This document shows positions 23,073 through 33,512 of a stretch of DNA of 64,000 nt, piece by piece. Position 1 is the stretch's first letter; the number at the start of each line of letters is the position of its first letter. The notes under the pieces are model-generated. The model saw nothing but the letters and a program-made list of their open reading frames with translations, was not told the DNA's origin and did not search any database. Origin of the DNA: Blastobasis lacticolella (lineage: Eukaryota > Arthropoda > Insecta > Lepidoptera > Blastobasidae); NCBI GenBank assembly GCA_905147135.1, contig LR990045.1, forward strand, positions 16,902,173 to 16,966,172, given 5' to 3'. A program made the translations under genes and the position numbers.

Positions 23073-23258
23073 TACGTTATTCTTCGATTTCGACTTAAAA
23101 TATGACCAAAAAAATTTAGGGTTTTCCCTTATGGAATTTTCGACTAACTGAATATAATTACAGTAACAAGATGCCTCCAGTGTTCTGACTCTGTCACGTA
23201 GTAACTTATAACAAAGCTCATCGGACCGGTTACCATAGTTCCTAAATTTTATTAAATA

Positions 23259-23405
23259 CTAACGTTTTTCCTTAATCGCTTTGATTAATGCTTTAGAATA
23301 CCATTTTGGATACGATTTATTTGAAACTAATGTCGAAGGGACATAAGTATCCCTGAGACGCGCAAAAACGTCATAAAAAAATGAGGTAGCATCGACGACC
23401 CAGCT
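23259..23405 (-). other. Disabling mutations in LINE ORF2
   Basis: The region carries a frameshift at about 23395-23405 and an in-frame TAG at 23259-23261, between IKEKR and YLIKFRNYG. The intervening linker remains readable, so few mutations have accumulated since insertion. Confidence 0.85.
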
Positions 23406-24258
23406 CATCAATCCAATCCACACTCAATATCTCCTTGTTTATAGACTCGTAATCTCCTTTGTCATATAGGTATTTAGTATATTTAGATCGATCCAGGTAC
23501 TCCTGGATAACAAAGGAGATTTCACAAGTGAGAGCACCATGGTGTGGATCAACAGGGACAAGAGGGTCGTCACTACAGTCCGAGACCACCAATTTAGTTG
23601 ACGCGAGGAACAGGTCCAGCGTTTTCCCATAACTATTTTTAATGTTATTATACTGTGATAAATTCAGTGAGTTAATGGTATCAATTAGGAGCAACTCATC
23701 ACTGGTGGTGTAATTAGAAGGGTCGCAGGAGCCTTCGTCCGTAGAAGTTGACCATGTAATGTTACTCATATTAAAGTCCCCGGCAATGATAAAATTACTG
23801 TCACAATGTCCATTAACCACTAATTCTAAATTATTTAAGAAGTTATGCAGTTGTTGCGAAAATGAAAAGCCAAGATTCTGTTTACATAAGTAAACTACAC
23901 AGATATGCAGATTAACTGTATCTGCTGCACGAATACCCTTTAGGCAAACCGTCAACCAGAGATCCTCGGCACTGCAGTGGAAGGCAGGTTGAGGTATGAC
24001 AGTTAATTCTTTACGAGTAGCAATAAGAACACCGCCACCGTACCTCTGTTTCGTTTTTGTATAATCGCGATCTCTCCGCCAGACAACATACCTATCGTCA
24101 AAGAATTCCGCGTCCAAAATCCCCTCCAGCAACCAGGTTTCGGTAATTATAATTATATCATAGTTTCTCAAACAATGGCTACGATAAAAGATTGCTGATT
24201 TAGTTCGCAAGCCCCTAGCGTTCTGATAATAAACACTTAACTTACGATTAGAAGCCAT
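23371..24258 (-). pseudogene. LINE ORF2, apurinic-type endonuclease part
   Basis: ORF2 starts at ATG 24258. Exonuclease-endonuclease-phosphatase fold residues are visible: YYQNARGLRTK (N13), IIITETWL (E40), VVYLC (Y123), IAGDFNMSN (D161, N163), TLDLFL (D215) and DPHHGAL (H239/H240). It would nick target DNA to prime reverse transcription. The frame breaks around 23395-23405: after IDELG it runs out of frame to a TGA at 23371-23373, while the +1 frame continues as VVDATSFFYDVFARLRDTYV. A single-base insertion (or 2-base loss) therefore separates this domain from the RT. Confidence 0.92.
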
Positions 24259-24661
24259 TTAAAGGCGTAATATAAGAAAAAGCCCACTAAAAACCAACAT
24301 TCCATTAAAGTAACCTCCCATTTTAAGTTAAAACTTCCATTGTAACAAGTATTTAAAAATTCATCGAAAATAAATAAACTGCGCGAGCGCAAACAGACAT
24401 AGAACGGTACCATGCAAGTGCGAGCGAGCGCGGCATAATACAATTCAATAGGCAGTGCGAAAGAAATAGATAAAAAGTGCAGGAAGCGTTGAATAGCAAA
24501 GCGATGTGCGGTCAAGTTAGTAAGACGGTGCAATAAGCCAGGTATGCGCAACATTTTAGGTTGTGAGTTAGTGCGGTAAAGAACGATTATTAAAACATTT
24601 AAATTAGTGATTACAACAAATACAAGTAAGCAAAATAGACGCAAGCAAAATGAGATACGCT
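24259..24661 (-). other. LINE inter-ORF spacer
   Basis: This is about 400 bp between the ORF1 stop and the ORF2 Met. A 157-codon minus-strand frame (24237-24710) spans it and overlaps both ORFs by a few codons. It is rich in hydrophobic residues (FCLLVFVVITNLNVLIIVL) but has no family signature, so I regard it as a chance reading. Confidence 0.6.
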
Positions 24662-25648
24662 TTACGGTAATTTGTTTAAATCTCCATCCTTCTTTATGAT
24701 AATAATCCAAGAAGAATCGTTCTTTCTCACGTGGATCTTACAGTATTTAACCCAAACAAATTGGTATTCTTTTTCTTTTGCTATAGCCTTCGTCTTTGTT
24801 AACAGCTGCTTGTTGTGCGGAGTTAAATGATCGTTAACATAGATTCTCTGGCTAGTATCACCAGCGCCAAGAACGTCGAATGTAGACAGCTTCTTACAAG
24901 CACGGGCGGCGGCGACGAAATCTTCTTTATGATATCTATTGTGGAATGTCACGACAATAGACTTCTCATTAGAGTTGTGAATAGGAACTCTAGCGATGTA
25001 ATTTATGTCAGATCTATGAAGATCGCAGCTAATGGCTTTACCAATATTCTGCGCAACTGTTAAGAGATTTTCGGATTTTCTTATTGGTACACCTCTTATC
25101 TCCACATTGTTTAACCTGGATCGCTGGTCCCTGTCGGCAATTTCAGATTTCAATCCAGCAACCTCTGCCAAGGTAGCACTCAAGGTCTCCTCCAATGACT
25201 TCATCCCAGAGATCTTATCCTCCAACACCGAAATTCTGCCATTGTGTTCGTCAAGAGTTGAACCGTAAAATTCAGTGGCTAACTTAAGGTCGGCTATATC
25301 ACTTTTAATGCCTTTAATATCTTCGAATAGTGCTGGAAGATCGACTAGCTGTTTCTTGATAGCCAAAATCTCCTGGAATACCGTGGACAAAGACACCGAG
25401 TCCGAGCCGGAAGGCGAGGGGGTAGTAACTGCAGCGGTAATAGCTGGAACTGGAGGGATATCAAGGGTGACAGGGCTAACACTACCGCTAAGCTTACATT
25501 GGGAGCATTTCCAGACGGCTCTACGCTCAGTACCAAGTTTACGGTAGCCAGCCTCAGTGATGTTGGCGCAGCAAAAGCCTAGATTCTTCTTGCAATAACT
25601 GCACTGCACGCCATCGTTAAAGTTTTCACCACACAGAGCACAATTCAT
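24662..25648 (-). CDS. LINE ORF1: PHD-like finger, coiled coil, RNA-binding protein
   Basis: An intact 328-residue frame when started at ATG 25648; the longer frame to 25786 begins at TTG and its first 46 residues are unlike protein. Residues 3-51 hold paired cysteines (C3/C6, C16/C19, C26/C27, C48/C51), a PHD-like zinc finger in which the usual His is not evident. A Ser/Pro/Thr-rich linker follows (about 54-86), then a long coiled coil (about 87-182, leucine and isoleucine heptads). Next is a region with RSRLNNVEIRGVP and VTFHNRYHKEDF, typical of the RNA-binding domain of L1-type ORF1 proteins (transposase_22-like). It probably coats LINE RNA as a multimer. No stop or frameshift is seen. Confidence 0.88.
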   Translation of the reverse strand: MNCALCGENFNDGVQCSYCKKNLGFCCANITEAGYRKLGTERRAVWKCSQCKLSGSVSPVTLDIPPVPAITAAVTTPSPSGSDSVSLSTVFQEILAIKKQLVDLPALFEDIKGIKSDIADLKLATEFYGSTLDEHNGRISVLEDKISGMKSLEETLSATLAEVAGLKSEIADRDQRSRLNNVEIRGVPIRKSENLLTVAQNIGKAISCDLHRSDINYIARVPIHNSNEKSIVVTFHNRYHKEDFVAAARACKKLSTFDVLGAGDTSQRIYVNDHLTPHNKQLLTKTKAIAKEKEYQFVWVKYCKIHVRKNDSSWIIIIKKDGDLNKLP

Positions 25649-25860
25649 TTCGAATGAGATATTTATTAATTTCTTATAGTTTAAAAAATAAAGGTTGAGG
25701 AGCCCGCAGCGTGGACAAAGCAAAGAGTGACGAGTCCGGCAATAAAACAACAATGAGCCGGTCAATCCGCGAGAAAAAGGTCGCAAGCGCCAGGCAGTCG
25801 CAGTTACTTAAGTGTTTCGCTGAGGCACCTCCTCTTCCAACGATGACGGTCACCTCGACA
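25649..25860 (-). other. LINE 5' UTR (probable internal promoter region)
   Basis: GC-richer sequence upstream of the ORF1 Met. Such elements carry an internal downstream promoter here, but I cannot point to a defined motif. The outer limit near 25860 is set only by the change to AT-rich flank. Confidence 0.5.
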
Positions 25861-26419
25861 ATTTCCTAATTGAGTTATCGGGTTATTGTACCTCAATTGC
25901 AATAATTTCGCTTGTATGGATTAATAAAATCGATGCACTGACACAACACCCACAACGCCAACACAAACTGGTAACAAATTAGGCACTTTTGAAGCGATTT
26001 AAGAATTAAATGTTAACAAGCGATCTACACCGTGTCGGTAACTGTGTATTACTATATAGCTGCTGTAAGTTGTAAATGGACTTTTTTCAATTGGAAATCA
26101 TATCCACCCATTGTAACACCTATAAGGGCAAATTTAGCTAGAATTCGTGAGTAACAACTAAACTTAGGTATGTTTAAAGTTGCTAGTTAATTCGATAATA
26201 ATCTATTTACCCTGGTTAGGGTCGTTTTCCTGTCTTGTGAGAATGTCATAATAACTATGCGATTACATAGGACGTCCACTTCCAAGGCGTGAACAATGAA
26301 CTTGTGTGATAAATAGAATAGAAAGAAGTAGATAGGAAACTTAAAACCCGGACTGCTATTAAAAACTGAAAAGCTAACAACAAGCCGAATGTTGTAAGAA
26401 AATAAGTGTACATAGTGCA
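25861..26419. other. Non-coding stretch, no feature seen
   Basis: AT-rich flank of the LINE with no supported gene. Confidence 0.5.
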
Positions 26420-26423
26420 AATG

Positions 26424-26522
26424 TTAGTTTAATTTAAACTTTAAAGAAGATTTACTTATAGGTGGGCACGGATAGAAATTTAGAATAGAACCCCGCCTGC
26501 TTTCAAGTTTAAATTAAACTAA
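26424..26522. mobile_element. 99-bp MITE-like stem-loop
   Basis: A perfect 18-bp inverted repeat, TTAGTTTAATTTAAACTT at 26424-26441 and its complement at 26505-26522, encloses 63 bp. AATG lies directly outside both ends (26420-26423 and 26523-26526), which looks like a 4-bp target duplication. There is no coding capacity. The superfamily is uncertain. Confidence 0.6.
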
Positions 26523-26526
26523 AATG

Positions 26527-27149
26527 TTCACCATGATGATGAAATCAGCTCTTATGCTCTTCATTTTGATACTCCACTCAATGACATTCTTAAAATTATT
26601 TTTAACTTCTCGTAATGCGCCATAAAACCATTGTGTATAAAAAAAAACGACACTTGGATTTTTGAGTCGATTCTAACGATACCTAACTGTCGAAAGCCAT
26701 CCAACCGTTTACGATACGAGCTAATAAAATAAATTACAAACATAATATACATGCATACCATACATACAAGATACGCGCTCAAACCTAACCCTTCCTTTTC
26801 GGTTGGATAAAAGATATTGTTATTTATGTACGATCTTAGTCACCGTTTTTACTCCTAACACTATTTACAAGAAACGGTGCTCTGGCTAAGTGACATCAGT
26901 CGAGGTGCCAATTATACTGTCGTACCTACCACGACACGAATAATTATAAGCTAGTAACGAACAGGAAAATGTCCTCTACAACTCCACTATGGAGTTTTAA
27001 TTAGGTTGTTTCAGTGGCCTTCGTTTTGTTACAAAAACAGAATACACGACTGAGATAACTATCCAGATATATCAGAAAAGCACAATAATATTAAACCGTC
27101 ACGGGGTGCCAATAGGCTCCAGACTATTCTGGTTGGATCTTTGACAACT
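26527..27149. other. Non-coding stretch; tiny signal-peptide-like frame
   Basis: A 33-codon frame at 26524-26625 starts MFTMMMKSALMLFILILHS. It looks like a signal peptide but stops soon after, and I treat it as chance. Nothing else supported. Confidence 0.35.
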
Positions 27150-27412
27150 TGCGCGGTCCAGCTGGTTAGCCGGTCTGCCACGTAGAGGTTCCATGTTCGA
27201 TTCTCTGCCGGGCAGAAATTGAAATGATGAATTTTAATTTCTGTTACGGGTCTGAGTGTTGTACGGATGTATAAAAAGTATGTATTTAAAAATTTATTTC
27301 AGTTTAACAGTCAGATTATCAGTTGCCTAGCGCCCATAATACAAGCTTTGCTTACTTTGGGGATATATGGCGCTACGTGAATTGTCCAAGTTTATTTATG
27401 ATTATTATTTAT
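27150..27412 (+). mobile_element. tRNA-derived SINE (SINE2), copy A
   Basis: The head has an A-box-like CAGCTGGTTAGCCGG and a B-box-like ATGTTCGATTCTCTG. The body follows (AATTTTAATTTCTGTTACGG, GTCTGAGTGTTG), then the 3' block AATACAAGCTTTGC, TTGGGGATATATGGCGCTAC and a TTTATTTATGATTATTATTT tail. Copies in reverse orientation occur at 32353-32670 and 53393-53642, with the same block order. Confidence 0.8.
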
Positions 27413-28239
27413 TATTAGTCTCAGGGTCTCCGAAGACCTTCGTCATCCTCGATTCACCATGTATAGGAGACACGCCTAAAGACTGTCGAGTTCGTTGCGG
27501 TGCTGAAATTTGACTTGCCTCTAAGGACAAAATGCTAACACATGCAGTTCAATGACTTTAATATAAGTAAAGGCTTTAGTTATAAATGTCGTAAGCTTAC
27601 TGCCAATAGACGAGGGCCCGAAAAATCATCTTCACTTGTAATATAATTTCCATCCAAAGAGCAACATCAACATCATCAACAAAAAGAACTGCATTTTGAA
27701 CGTAACAAGAGCAGGTATACTTCTCGTAGCGATCTACATTGTGGATGCCAGCTGTAATACTATAAACTGGAATAACTTCGAAAATATCGCTCACGAAAAT
27801 GTAAGAAATTTTATGGTTTCTCTGAAAATTGTATAATAATTTTTTGGCCTTGCCGGCCACTATTATTTTAATCCAAAATGAATGGTATCCTTTTTGTACG
27901 TTTCCCTTCGTTGCATTTGAGTCGGCAGATTCGCGCGTAAAAGCGTCAAAAAAACTCTCCTGCAAACATTGACAAACTCACTATGTCTCGTAAATTTCTC
28001 GTGCGACCGTGGCCTAACTTGAAAAACCAGAATAACACCGCCGTTTTCTTTGTTGTCACCGTGACGTGCAACCGCGCGGCGCACCGCGCAGTGCACTGCA
28101 CTGCATGAGTGGACATCGAGCCTTAGATACTCGGTATATAGTTTTGTAGTTTAGACATACGCGGCGACATACTTATTTAAATATGTATATATAGTAAAAG
28201 TAACGGTATAGTATGTACAGACAGTAGGGATATTCAAAA
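27413..28239. other. Non-coding stretch with GC-rich palindromic patch
   Basis: A 122-codon minus-strand frame (27597-27965) shows no recognisable domain. At about 28065-28106 the DNA turns GC-rich (CGCGCGGCGCACCGCGCAG) and is followed by GTGCACTGCACTGC, suggesting the end of an unrecognised MITE. Confidence 0.4.
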
Positions 28240-28295
28240 TTGCAGAAATCGAACCCAGTGCGCGCTTGCCACTGAACCACTCAGGTCGTTCGATA
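28240..28295 (-). mobile_element. SINE2 head fragment
   Basis: AGAAATCGAACCCAGTG and GCCACTGAACCACTCAGGTC on the plus strand are the reverse complement of the SINE2 B-box and A-box regions seen at 32753-32830. Only the tRNA-like head remains. Confidence 0.65.
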
Positions 28296-29539
28296 ATAAA
28301 AATATAATAAAAATATGAACATGAAGTAGAGATCTTCATGAACAGAAAAAATTGCACATAAGACAAATCTTCTTAAACAAAACTACGTTCACTTTATTTT
28401 GTGTAGCCAGTATAATTTATTGTTGTTCCCGATATGCTACGAACCAAACTTGTATCTATGAGAATGTCACAATCTCATTGTCATATTGTTTGTGTTTGGT
28501 AAGTTCTAATAATTTATTACCCTAAAGGGGCTACGTTAGTCGAACTCTGCGACTTGGTGACATTAAAGTTTGTGCAAACAAGAAAACGGCTAGCGCCCGC
28601 ATCCAAAGCAGGCCAAATTACAAGTCACTAAGAACTAACACACACAAAGTTTGCGGTTAGACACAACCAGTTACACGGTCTTGCCCGTTAGCGTTTTATA
28701 GAACAATTAACTAGTTCAGTTTGAATGTTGGATGTTATATAGACTACCGTTTAAGTAGGTCTAAAATTCCAAACAGGTTAGACTGGTATGAGGATCAGTC
28801 ACGATTTAGTGAGATGAATGACTGTGAAGAAGATTTTATATCTCTTAAACCAGAGAAAATATATGCGCTAGAACACTGTGATTTTGGCATGTCTGATGGC
28901 GTCATTCGACACTCGGGTAAATCTTAAGTAACTAGTAAAAATGCACATATTTCATTGGGCTTGACATTTTCTTCAAACCTATATAACATAGGCCTTTCAA
29001 AATGGATTTCAAAATTCTTTCGCTGGGTTTCGTTGCTATGAATATATGTTTAGATTTTATCGACAAACCTATAAAATTCTACCATATGATTGGACTGGAT
29101 CCTCATTGGACAACGAATAATATTAATTTAATCTAGAAATGTTAATCCCAAAGCTCCAATGTCAGGTGTCTTAAATTCAAATTTTACATGATGATGATCT
29201 TTGTTACGGATCTGAACATTACATGATGATCTTTATACATATATTATTACAGAAGAATACTAAAAATATTAGAAGAATGTGATTTTAAAATTTTATTAAA
29301 TCATTAATTCAGTTAATTAGACAAGAATAGGAGACTCCACGTTAATCCATGCTATAATATCTTCTTTAGTTGTAGATTGACTTTTCCGAGTGTCAGAAAT
29401 ACCAATTTAACCCGTTACTATATGAATTTTTAGATGTGCAATAAAAATATTTTTAGCATAGAAATGTTTTGTTTGGTTTAATTAATAATATAGAAAAATA
29501 AAATGAGTACAAACCTTTAAATGCAAATGAATCCACAAT
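28296..29539. other. Non-coding stretch; unrecognised 68-codon frame
   Basis: The plus frame 28721-28927 (internal DWYEDQSRFSEMNDCEEDFI) is acidic and compositionally protein-like, but it starts at TTG and matches no family I know. It may be an exon remnant. The rest is AT-rich. Confidence 0.3.
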
Positions 29540-30166
29540 TATAGTAGGACCACGCTAACTCCGAATCGCTTTAAAAAAAAACTCTGTATGGCAACTCATG
29601 CCATGTCTTTTATCCAACATAGAACGTCATTCATAAAAGTCATAACAAAGAATTGGACTGACTTGGAAAATATTGTTAAGGCGATTGGCACATTGGAGCG
29701 CGGCACCGTTAGTTCCTTTTTACGCCACGTTTATGATGTATTCTTGATCCTTGTCGGCTTTGGCTTTTATATATTGCATTGAACAATCAGAAAATTTCCC
29801 CACAAAGCATTCGATATTTTGTACATTTCATTAGGGACAGCCCGCGGATTCAGCCAATATATACTATCTCTTTGGATTCAGTACTAAATTCAGTACGTAT
29901 TACAGTTGACCTACATGGCAATATTGACGCGGGTCAAATGTGTCATGCGTGATTTCCATAGAAACCGATGACATCTCAAAGAACTTTATGTCACGCACAA
30001 ACGCACGTCACGCACAACCGTACAGTGCTGCGTGCCAGTGTGCGAATCGCCTAAATAATAATAGGCAATGACTGACAAGGACAGATTATCCAATCGATAT
30101 TGCCATATCCACACTTTATAATTTCTACCACTGCCAGTCGATTCGGACTTGCGTGGTCCTACTATA
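29540..30166. mobile_element. MITE family B, copy 1 (TA-flanked)
   Basis: The left end TATAGTAGGACCACGC and right end GCGTGGTCCTACTATA are inverted repeats that extend inward through a CCGAATCG block. The outermost TA on each side is likely the target duplication. Copy 2 (49838-50566) shares the left block (TGCCATGTCTTTTATCC, CATAACAAAGAATT, GGCGATTGGCACATTGGAGC) and the right block (CCATAGAAACCGATGACA, ATGTCACGCAC, GACAGATTATCCAAT). The centres differ. No transposase frame is seen. Confidence 0.82.
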
Positions 30167-30624
30167 GCTTCGTAGTGAAAACTAGTTAGAAACTGTTCAT
30201 CTATCTGTTATGTTACTATTTGCAGAATATGACTTTAAACCCTGCTGATATTATTATTATGCATTAATACGAAAAAATACATAAAGCTACGTAAAGGGTA
30301 ACGTCTTTTTGTTTCCCTATTTTCACCTTTGTAAATGTAATTTTTTCCACCAAAGCAATACGTACCTTTGAGATTTTGTTCTTGTTTATTTTACTCAATT
30401 TCCTTGGTTTTTTGCCCAGAGCTTTGCCTGCTCCATATAAAGGACGTTCTTTTAAATAAGAGTGATCATTTCACGGTGAATTAAAAAGTAATTAATAAAG
30501 CTGGAAAGGTTGATTCTTCTGAGACTTGGGAGAAGGCTGAGTGGATTTATTTTATAAGTAAATCGCCTATTTTAGGAGTTTCAAGTTGTATAAATCTTCA
30601 ATAAAAAAAATTATGCTACTCAGT
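30167..30624. other. Non-coding stretch, no feature seen
   Basis: AT-rich, no supported gene or repeat. Confidence 0.5.
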
Positions 30625-30690
30625 GACAAACGAGCAGAGAGTTTACCTGATGGTAAGTGGTAACTGTCACCCATAATGTTTACATTGAAA
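30625..30690 (+). repeat. Interspersed repeat E fragment
   Basis: GTGACAAACGAGCAGAGAGT, then CCTGATGGTAAGTGGTAACT and CACCCATAATG. Related segments are at 6361-6420, 31645-31975, 36310-36505, 52310-52400 (antisense), 56775-56825 and 58405-58760. Confidence 0.6.
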
Positions 30691-30949
30691 TTATTATGTT
30701 ATAAACATATTGTATACGTTATTTAGAATACAGTTACTATCTAAACTAGTTTGTAATTCATCCGGGACGAATTAACTGTCAAAGTCATATAAAAGTCAAA
30801 TTACTAAAGGCTTTGGCCAAGCTCTTCCACTGACGACTCTGAACCTGCTGTCTCGGAAACCAATTGTTTATTATTATTTACAGAAAGCACTAAACGGCCA
30901 AATGCATGATTTTTTGTATGTTTGATATGTTAGAATCGTTTCACATGAC

Positions 30950-31062
30950 TCATCATCATCGTCATCAGTTTTAGGGCCTCAAATCCGCTACCTGCGATCT
31001 TTACCAGGTCGTTGCTCGGTCCATCTTGTGGGACGCCACCCACGCCACACGGGCATACCTTT
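30950..31062 (-). mobile_element. RTE-type LINE 3'-end fragment, antisense
   Basis: On the minus strand, TGGCGTGGGTGGCGTCCCAC, then AAGATGGACCGAGCAACGAC and CTGGTAAAGATCGCAGGTAG correspond to the GRPPTRWTDDLVRIAG-coding segment of the RTE copy at 48909-49343. It ends in GATGACGATGATGATG, the element tail. Strongly 5'-truncated. Confidence 0.75.
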
Positions 31063-31644
31063 GAACATTCGAAAATTTGAACTGTAATTTTATGCCCCTT
31101 GTATCACAACAAATAAATCAATACTAAAATCCGTTACTTTATTCAAAATACGCGTCGCATTCACAACACCCGCTGGCTCAGATTTTCCTCAACCGACGCA
31201 ATCTTGTTAGCACCGGACCAATAACAACGTAGAACGGTGTTTGCGTTAAACTCTCGGCTACTCGGATACGCAAACGTATTGCCTAGGTGTTCTTCTTGCA
31301 CCTCTTGGGATGTTTAGAATCTATAGTGGAATAGGTCTGTATCTAGTTGCAGCGACGAACAATCTTCGATTATCGCCAGTGCGATTTAGCAAGACTGCGA
31401 TGTCATTTTACAACAATGCATCTAATGTTCGACTTTACAAGGCCGTGACGCACGTAACTGCGAAAAATCGCTGGTTCGAGTCAACTAAGTGTCGATGTAC
31501 TTTACAGCGTCAACATTAACCAGCGAAAACACTAGACCGTGACGCATGTTACTGCGAAACATTGCTGCATAAGTACTGTCTAGTTTTAGATCTCTAACTA
31601 GTGTTAGTAGTTTTGCATTAGCATGCAAAATGACTTTTTTAAAT
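31063..31644. other. Non-coding stretch with a 34-bp direct repeat
   Basis: CCGTGACGCACGTAACTGCG (near 31443) recurs diverged as CCGTGACGCATGTTACTGCG (near 31534), each followed by AAA-ATCGCTG or AAACATTGCTG. This may be part of an unrecognised element. No gene supported. Confidence 0.4.
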
Positions 31645-31975
31645 GATACGTAACGACTGAGCAGACAACCCGCCTGATAGTAAGCGGTGACTTTCGCCCA
31701 TAACATATACGATGCATGTATTTTGGTTGCAGGCAACAAAAATGTAGAACTGCAGGTGCGTTATCACTGTGAGGACTAAGATGAAATACCTCATGTCTGT
31801 AATTGCGCTGGCTACCTTATCCTTCACTCCGGAACACAACAACCAAGCAGAGGGTGCCACAATATCAGCGCTTGGCAGACAAATTACACCGTCGACAGCC
31901 TACAAAGAGCCGAATCGACTTGAACTCGAATACTTGTCGCAACAATTTGGAGTTTCATAATAATGTCTCACCGGC
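31645..31975 (+). repeat. Interspersed repeat E, longer copy
   Basis: GAGCAGACAACCCGCCTGAT, AGTAAGCGGTGACTTTCGCC, AGAACTGCAGGTGCGTT, GAGGACTAAGATGAAATACC, CTGTAATTGCGCTGGCTACC and CCGGAACACAAC are arranged as in the copy at 36310-36505, and as I recall from a widespread butterfly repeat. The 60-80-codon frames across it are not genes. Confidence 0.65.
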
Positions 31976-32352
31976 TCGTAAGGCCCTTCTGCTCCTAGAA
32001 GTTCGTCAAAGGGTCCCCACATTTGCGGGTGACCACATGACGGGCAGCGACTGTCGCTAAGCTGGCTATTACTCACGGGTAATGTATTGTCGCGGTTGTG
32101 ACGCCACACGATTGTTGCCACTTAGGCGCTGGATTTAAGGCGCGTGCAAGATGTCTCTGCCTACCTTTGCATAAAGGCAACCTGTTTGCTGGAGGCAAAG
32201 CAACTTCAATATTGGAACTACGAGTATCATTTTCTTATTAAAGATATTTTGCCGGCTCAGAAGTCAGTTCCACCTAAGATATTTGTCGAAAGACAATATA
32301 TTAATGGGAGATTATGTGGCTATTATTCTCTTGTGATTCTTAACACTTACAA
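31976..32352. other. Non-coding stretch, GC-richer than flanks
   Basis: It may be the continuation of repeat E, but no second copy in the window confirms it. The 70-codon frame at 32144-32356 has no recognisable domain. Confidence 0.4.
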
Positions 32353-32670
32353 GTAAATAAATAAATATGCTTGGACAAATTCACACAGCGCCATCTAGCC
32401 CCAAAGAGTAGATTAGATTCATTACTGCCTAAAGTGAATACAAGAACATTTATTTACCCAGCAGTATATACAGACAAAAAATGTGCATTCATTCAATAAT
32501 AAGTAAGCAAAGCTTGTATTATGGGTGTTTGATAATTGATAAACTACTTATATACTTTTTTATAATACGTACTTATTATACATACTATACCCAAGACTGG
32601 TAACAGAAATTAAAATTTTACGGCCGGGAATCGAACCCGTGGCAGATGTTAACCAACTGAAACACTCACT
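32353..32670 (-). mobile_element. SINE2, copy B1
   Basis: Minus-strand SINE2 with a recognisable tail (AATAAATAAATATGC reversed), the GGCGCTGTGTGAAT-like block, the ATTTCTGTTACCAGTCTTGG body and a damaged head containing GGGTTCGATTCCCGGCCG. Relative to the copy at 53393-53642 it carries about 90 extra bases between AGCCCCAAAG and TAAGCAAAGCTT (about 32410-32503). Confidence 0.75.
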
Positions 32671-32832
32671 ACATATTTTTTTTTTTTAATACTTACTTAT
32701 TATACATAGAACACCCAGACCCGTAACAGAAATTAAAATTCATCATTTCAATTTCTGCGCGGCCGGGAATCGAACCCGGGACCTCTTGTGTGGCAGACCG
32801 GCATGTTGACCATTGAACCACTCAGGTCGTCA
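32671..32832 (-). mobile_element. SINE2, copy B2 (adjacent, with A-rich tail)
   Basis: Directly next to B1 lies a second minus-strand SINE2: A-rich tail (T-run at about 32676-32688), GTTACGGGTCTGGGTGT body, a clean B box CCCGGGTTCGATTCCCGG and an A-box region GGTTCAATGGTCAACATGCC. The head is better kept than in B1. Two head-to-tail copies suggest insertion of one into the 5' end of the other, or dimerisation. Confidence 0.78.
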
Positions 32833-33512
32833 AAATTTTAATTAAATCTAAGTTTTAATTTATTTTGGTCTCAGGAAACAATCATACTTATTTAAGTTTA
32901 CTGCACGAAGAATAGATATGGTAGAACCCTGTGAGTGAACTCCTACAAGCGGCAGGTAGTGACCTAACCTTTTAGGCAGTATTTAGATGATATACCTATA
33001 GCGATAGTGCGTCCACGAGGAAGATGAACTTTTTTAATAAACTCAAACGAATCTGAATCCCACAGATTTAACGCCGAATAAAAGGCTTTACTTAGCACTG
33101 TCGGATGTGTTTAGCTGGGGCTCGTCCGCCCAAAGTCCAAACATCAAAGCTTTGATTCGCCTCAATACTCGGTCCAAATCAAACGGCTTGTGATTACATC
33201 TACACGCAAACCCCCGGCTTGCGCCACAGGATGTGCCCAACTATTCATCCGGTAAAGGGCTGGTGGAAAACCTTGCTTACACGTGTTTGGTACACTTTGT
33301 TTTCTGGTTATTCTTCACATGAGTACAGTGAGTAAAAAACTGGTCGTTCAAAAATATTTATTTGGTAAGAATTCTAACAACCAGTCGCTCAATCTGGCCC
33401 CAGATTAGGATTTTAGTTTCTCAACTAACCAGCTACAACATCTGGAATTTTCTTTACTAAAGCCATGAATTGAGATAGAAAACAGAATGACCGACAAATT
33501 GAGCTGGCAAAG
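32833..33512. other. Low-repeat non-coding stretch
   Basis: No gene seen. The part 33090-33270 is GC-richer and matches nothing else in the window. Confidence 0.45.

Larger units (their letters stand above)
21081..25860 (-). mobile_element. Nearly full-length CR1/Jockey-like LINE
   Basis: A two-ORF non-LTR retrotransposon on the minus strand. In transcription order: 5' UTR (about 25860-25649), ORF1 (25648-24662), a roughly 400-bp spacer, ORF2 with endonuclease (from 24258) and reverse transcriptase (to 21366), a 3' UTR of about 270 bp, and a tail of AAATAAAT repeats (21081-21096). PHD-like ORF1 plus APE endonuclease plus RT is the architecture of the CR1/Jockey/Daphne group in insects. ORF1 is intact. 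ORF2 has one frameshift and one stop, so this copy is probably immobile but young. The 5' boundary is approximate and no target duplication is evident. Confidence 0.9.

Noticed and set aside
25275..25547. 90-codon plus-strand frame
   Set aside because: Antisense shadow of LINE ORF1.
27597..27965. 122-codon minus-strand frame
   Set aside because: No family resemblance and no neighbouring exon signals; probably chance.
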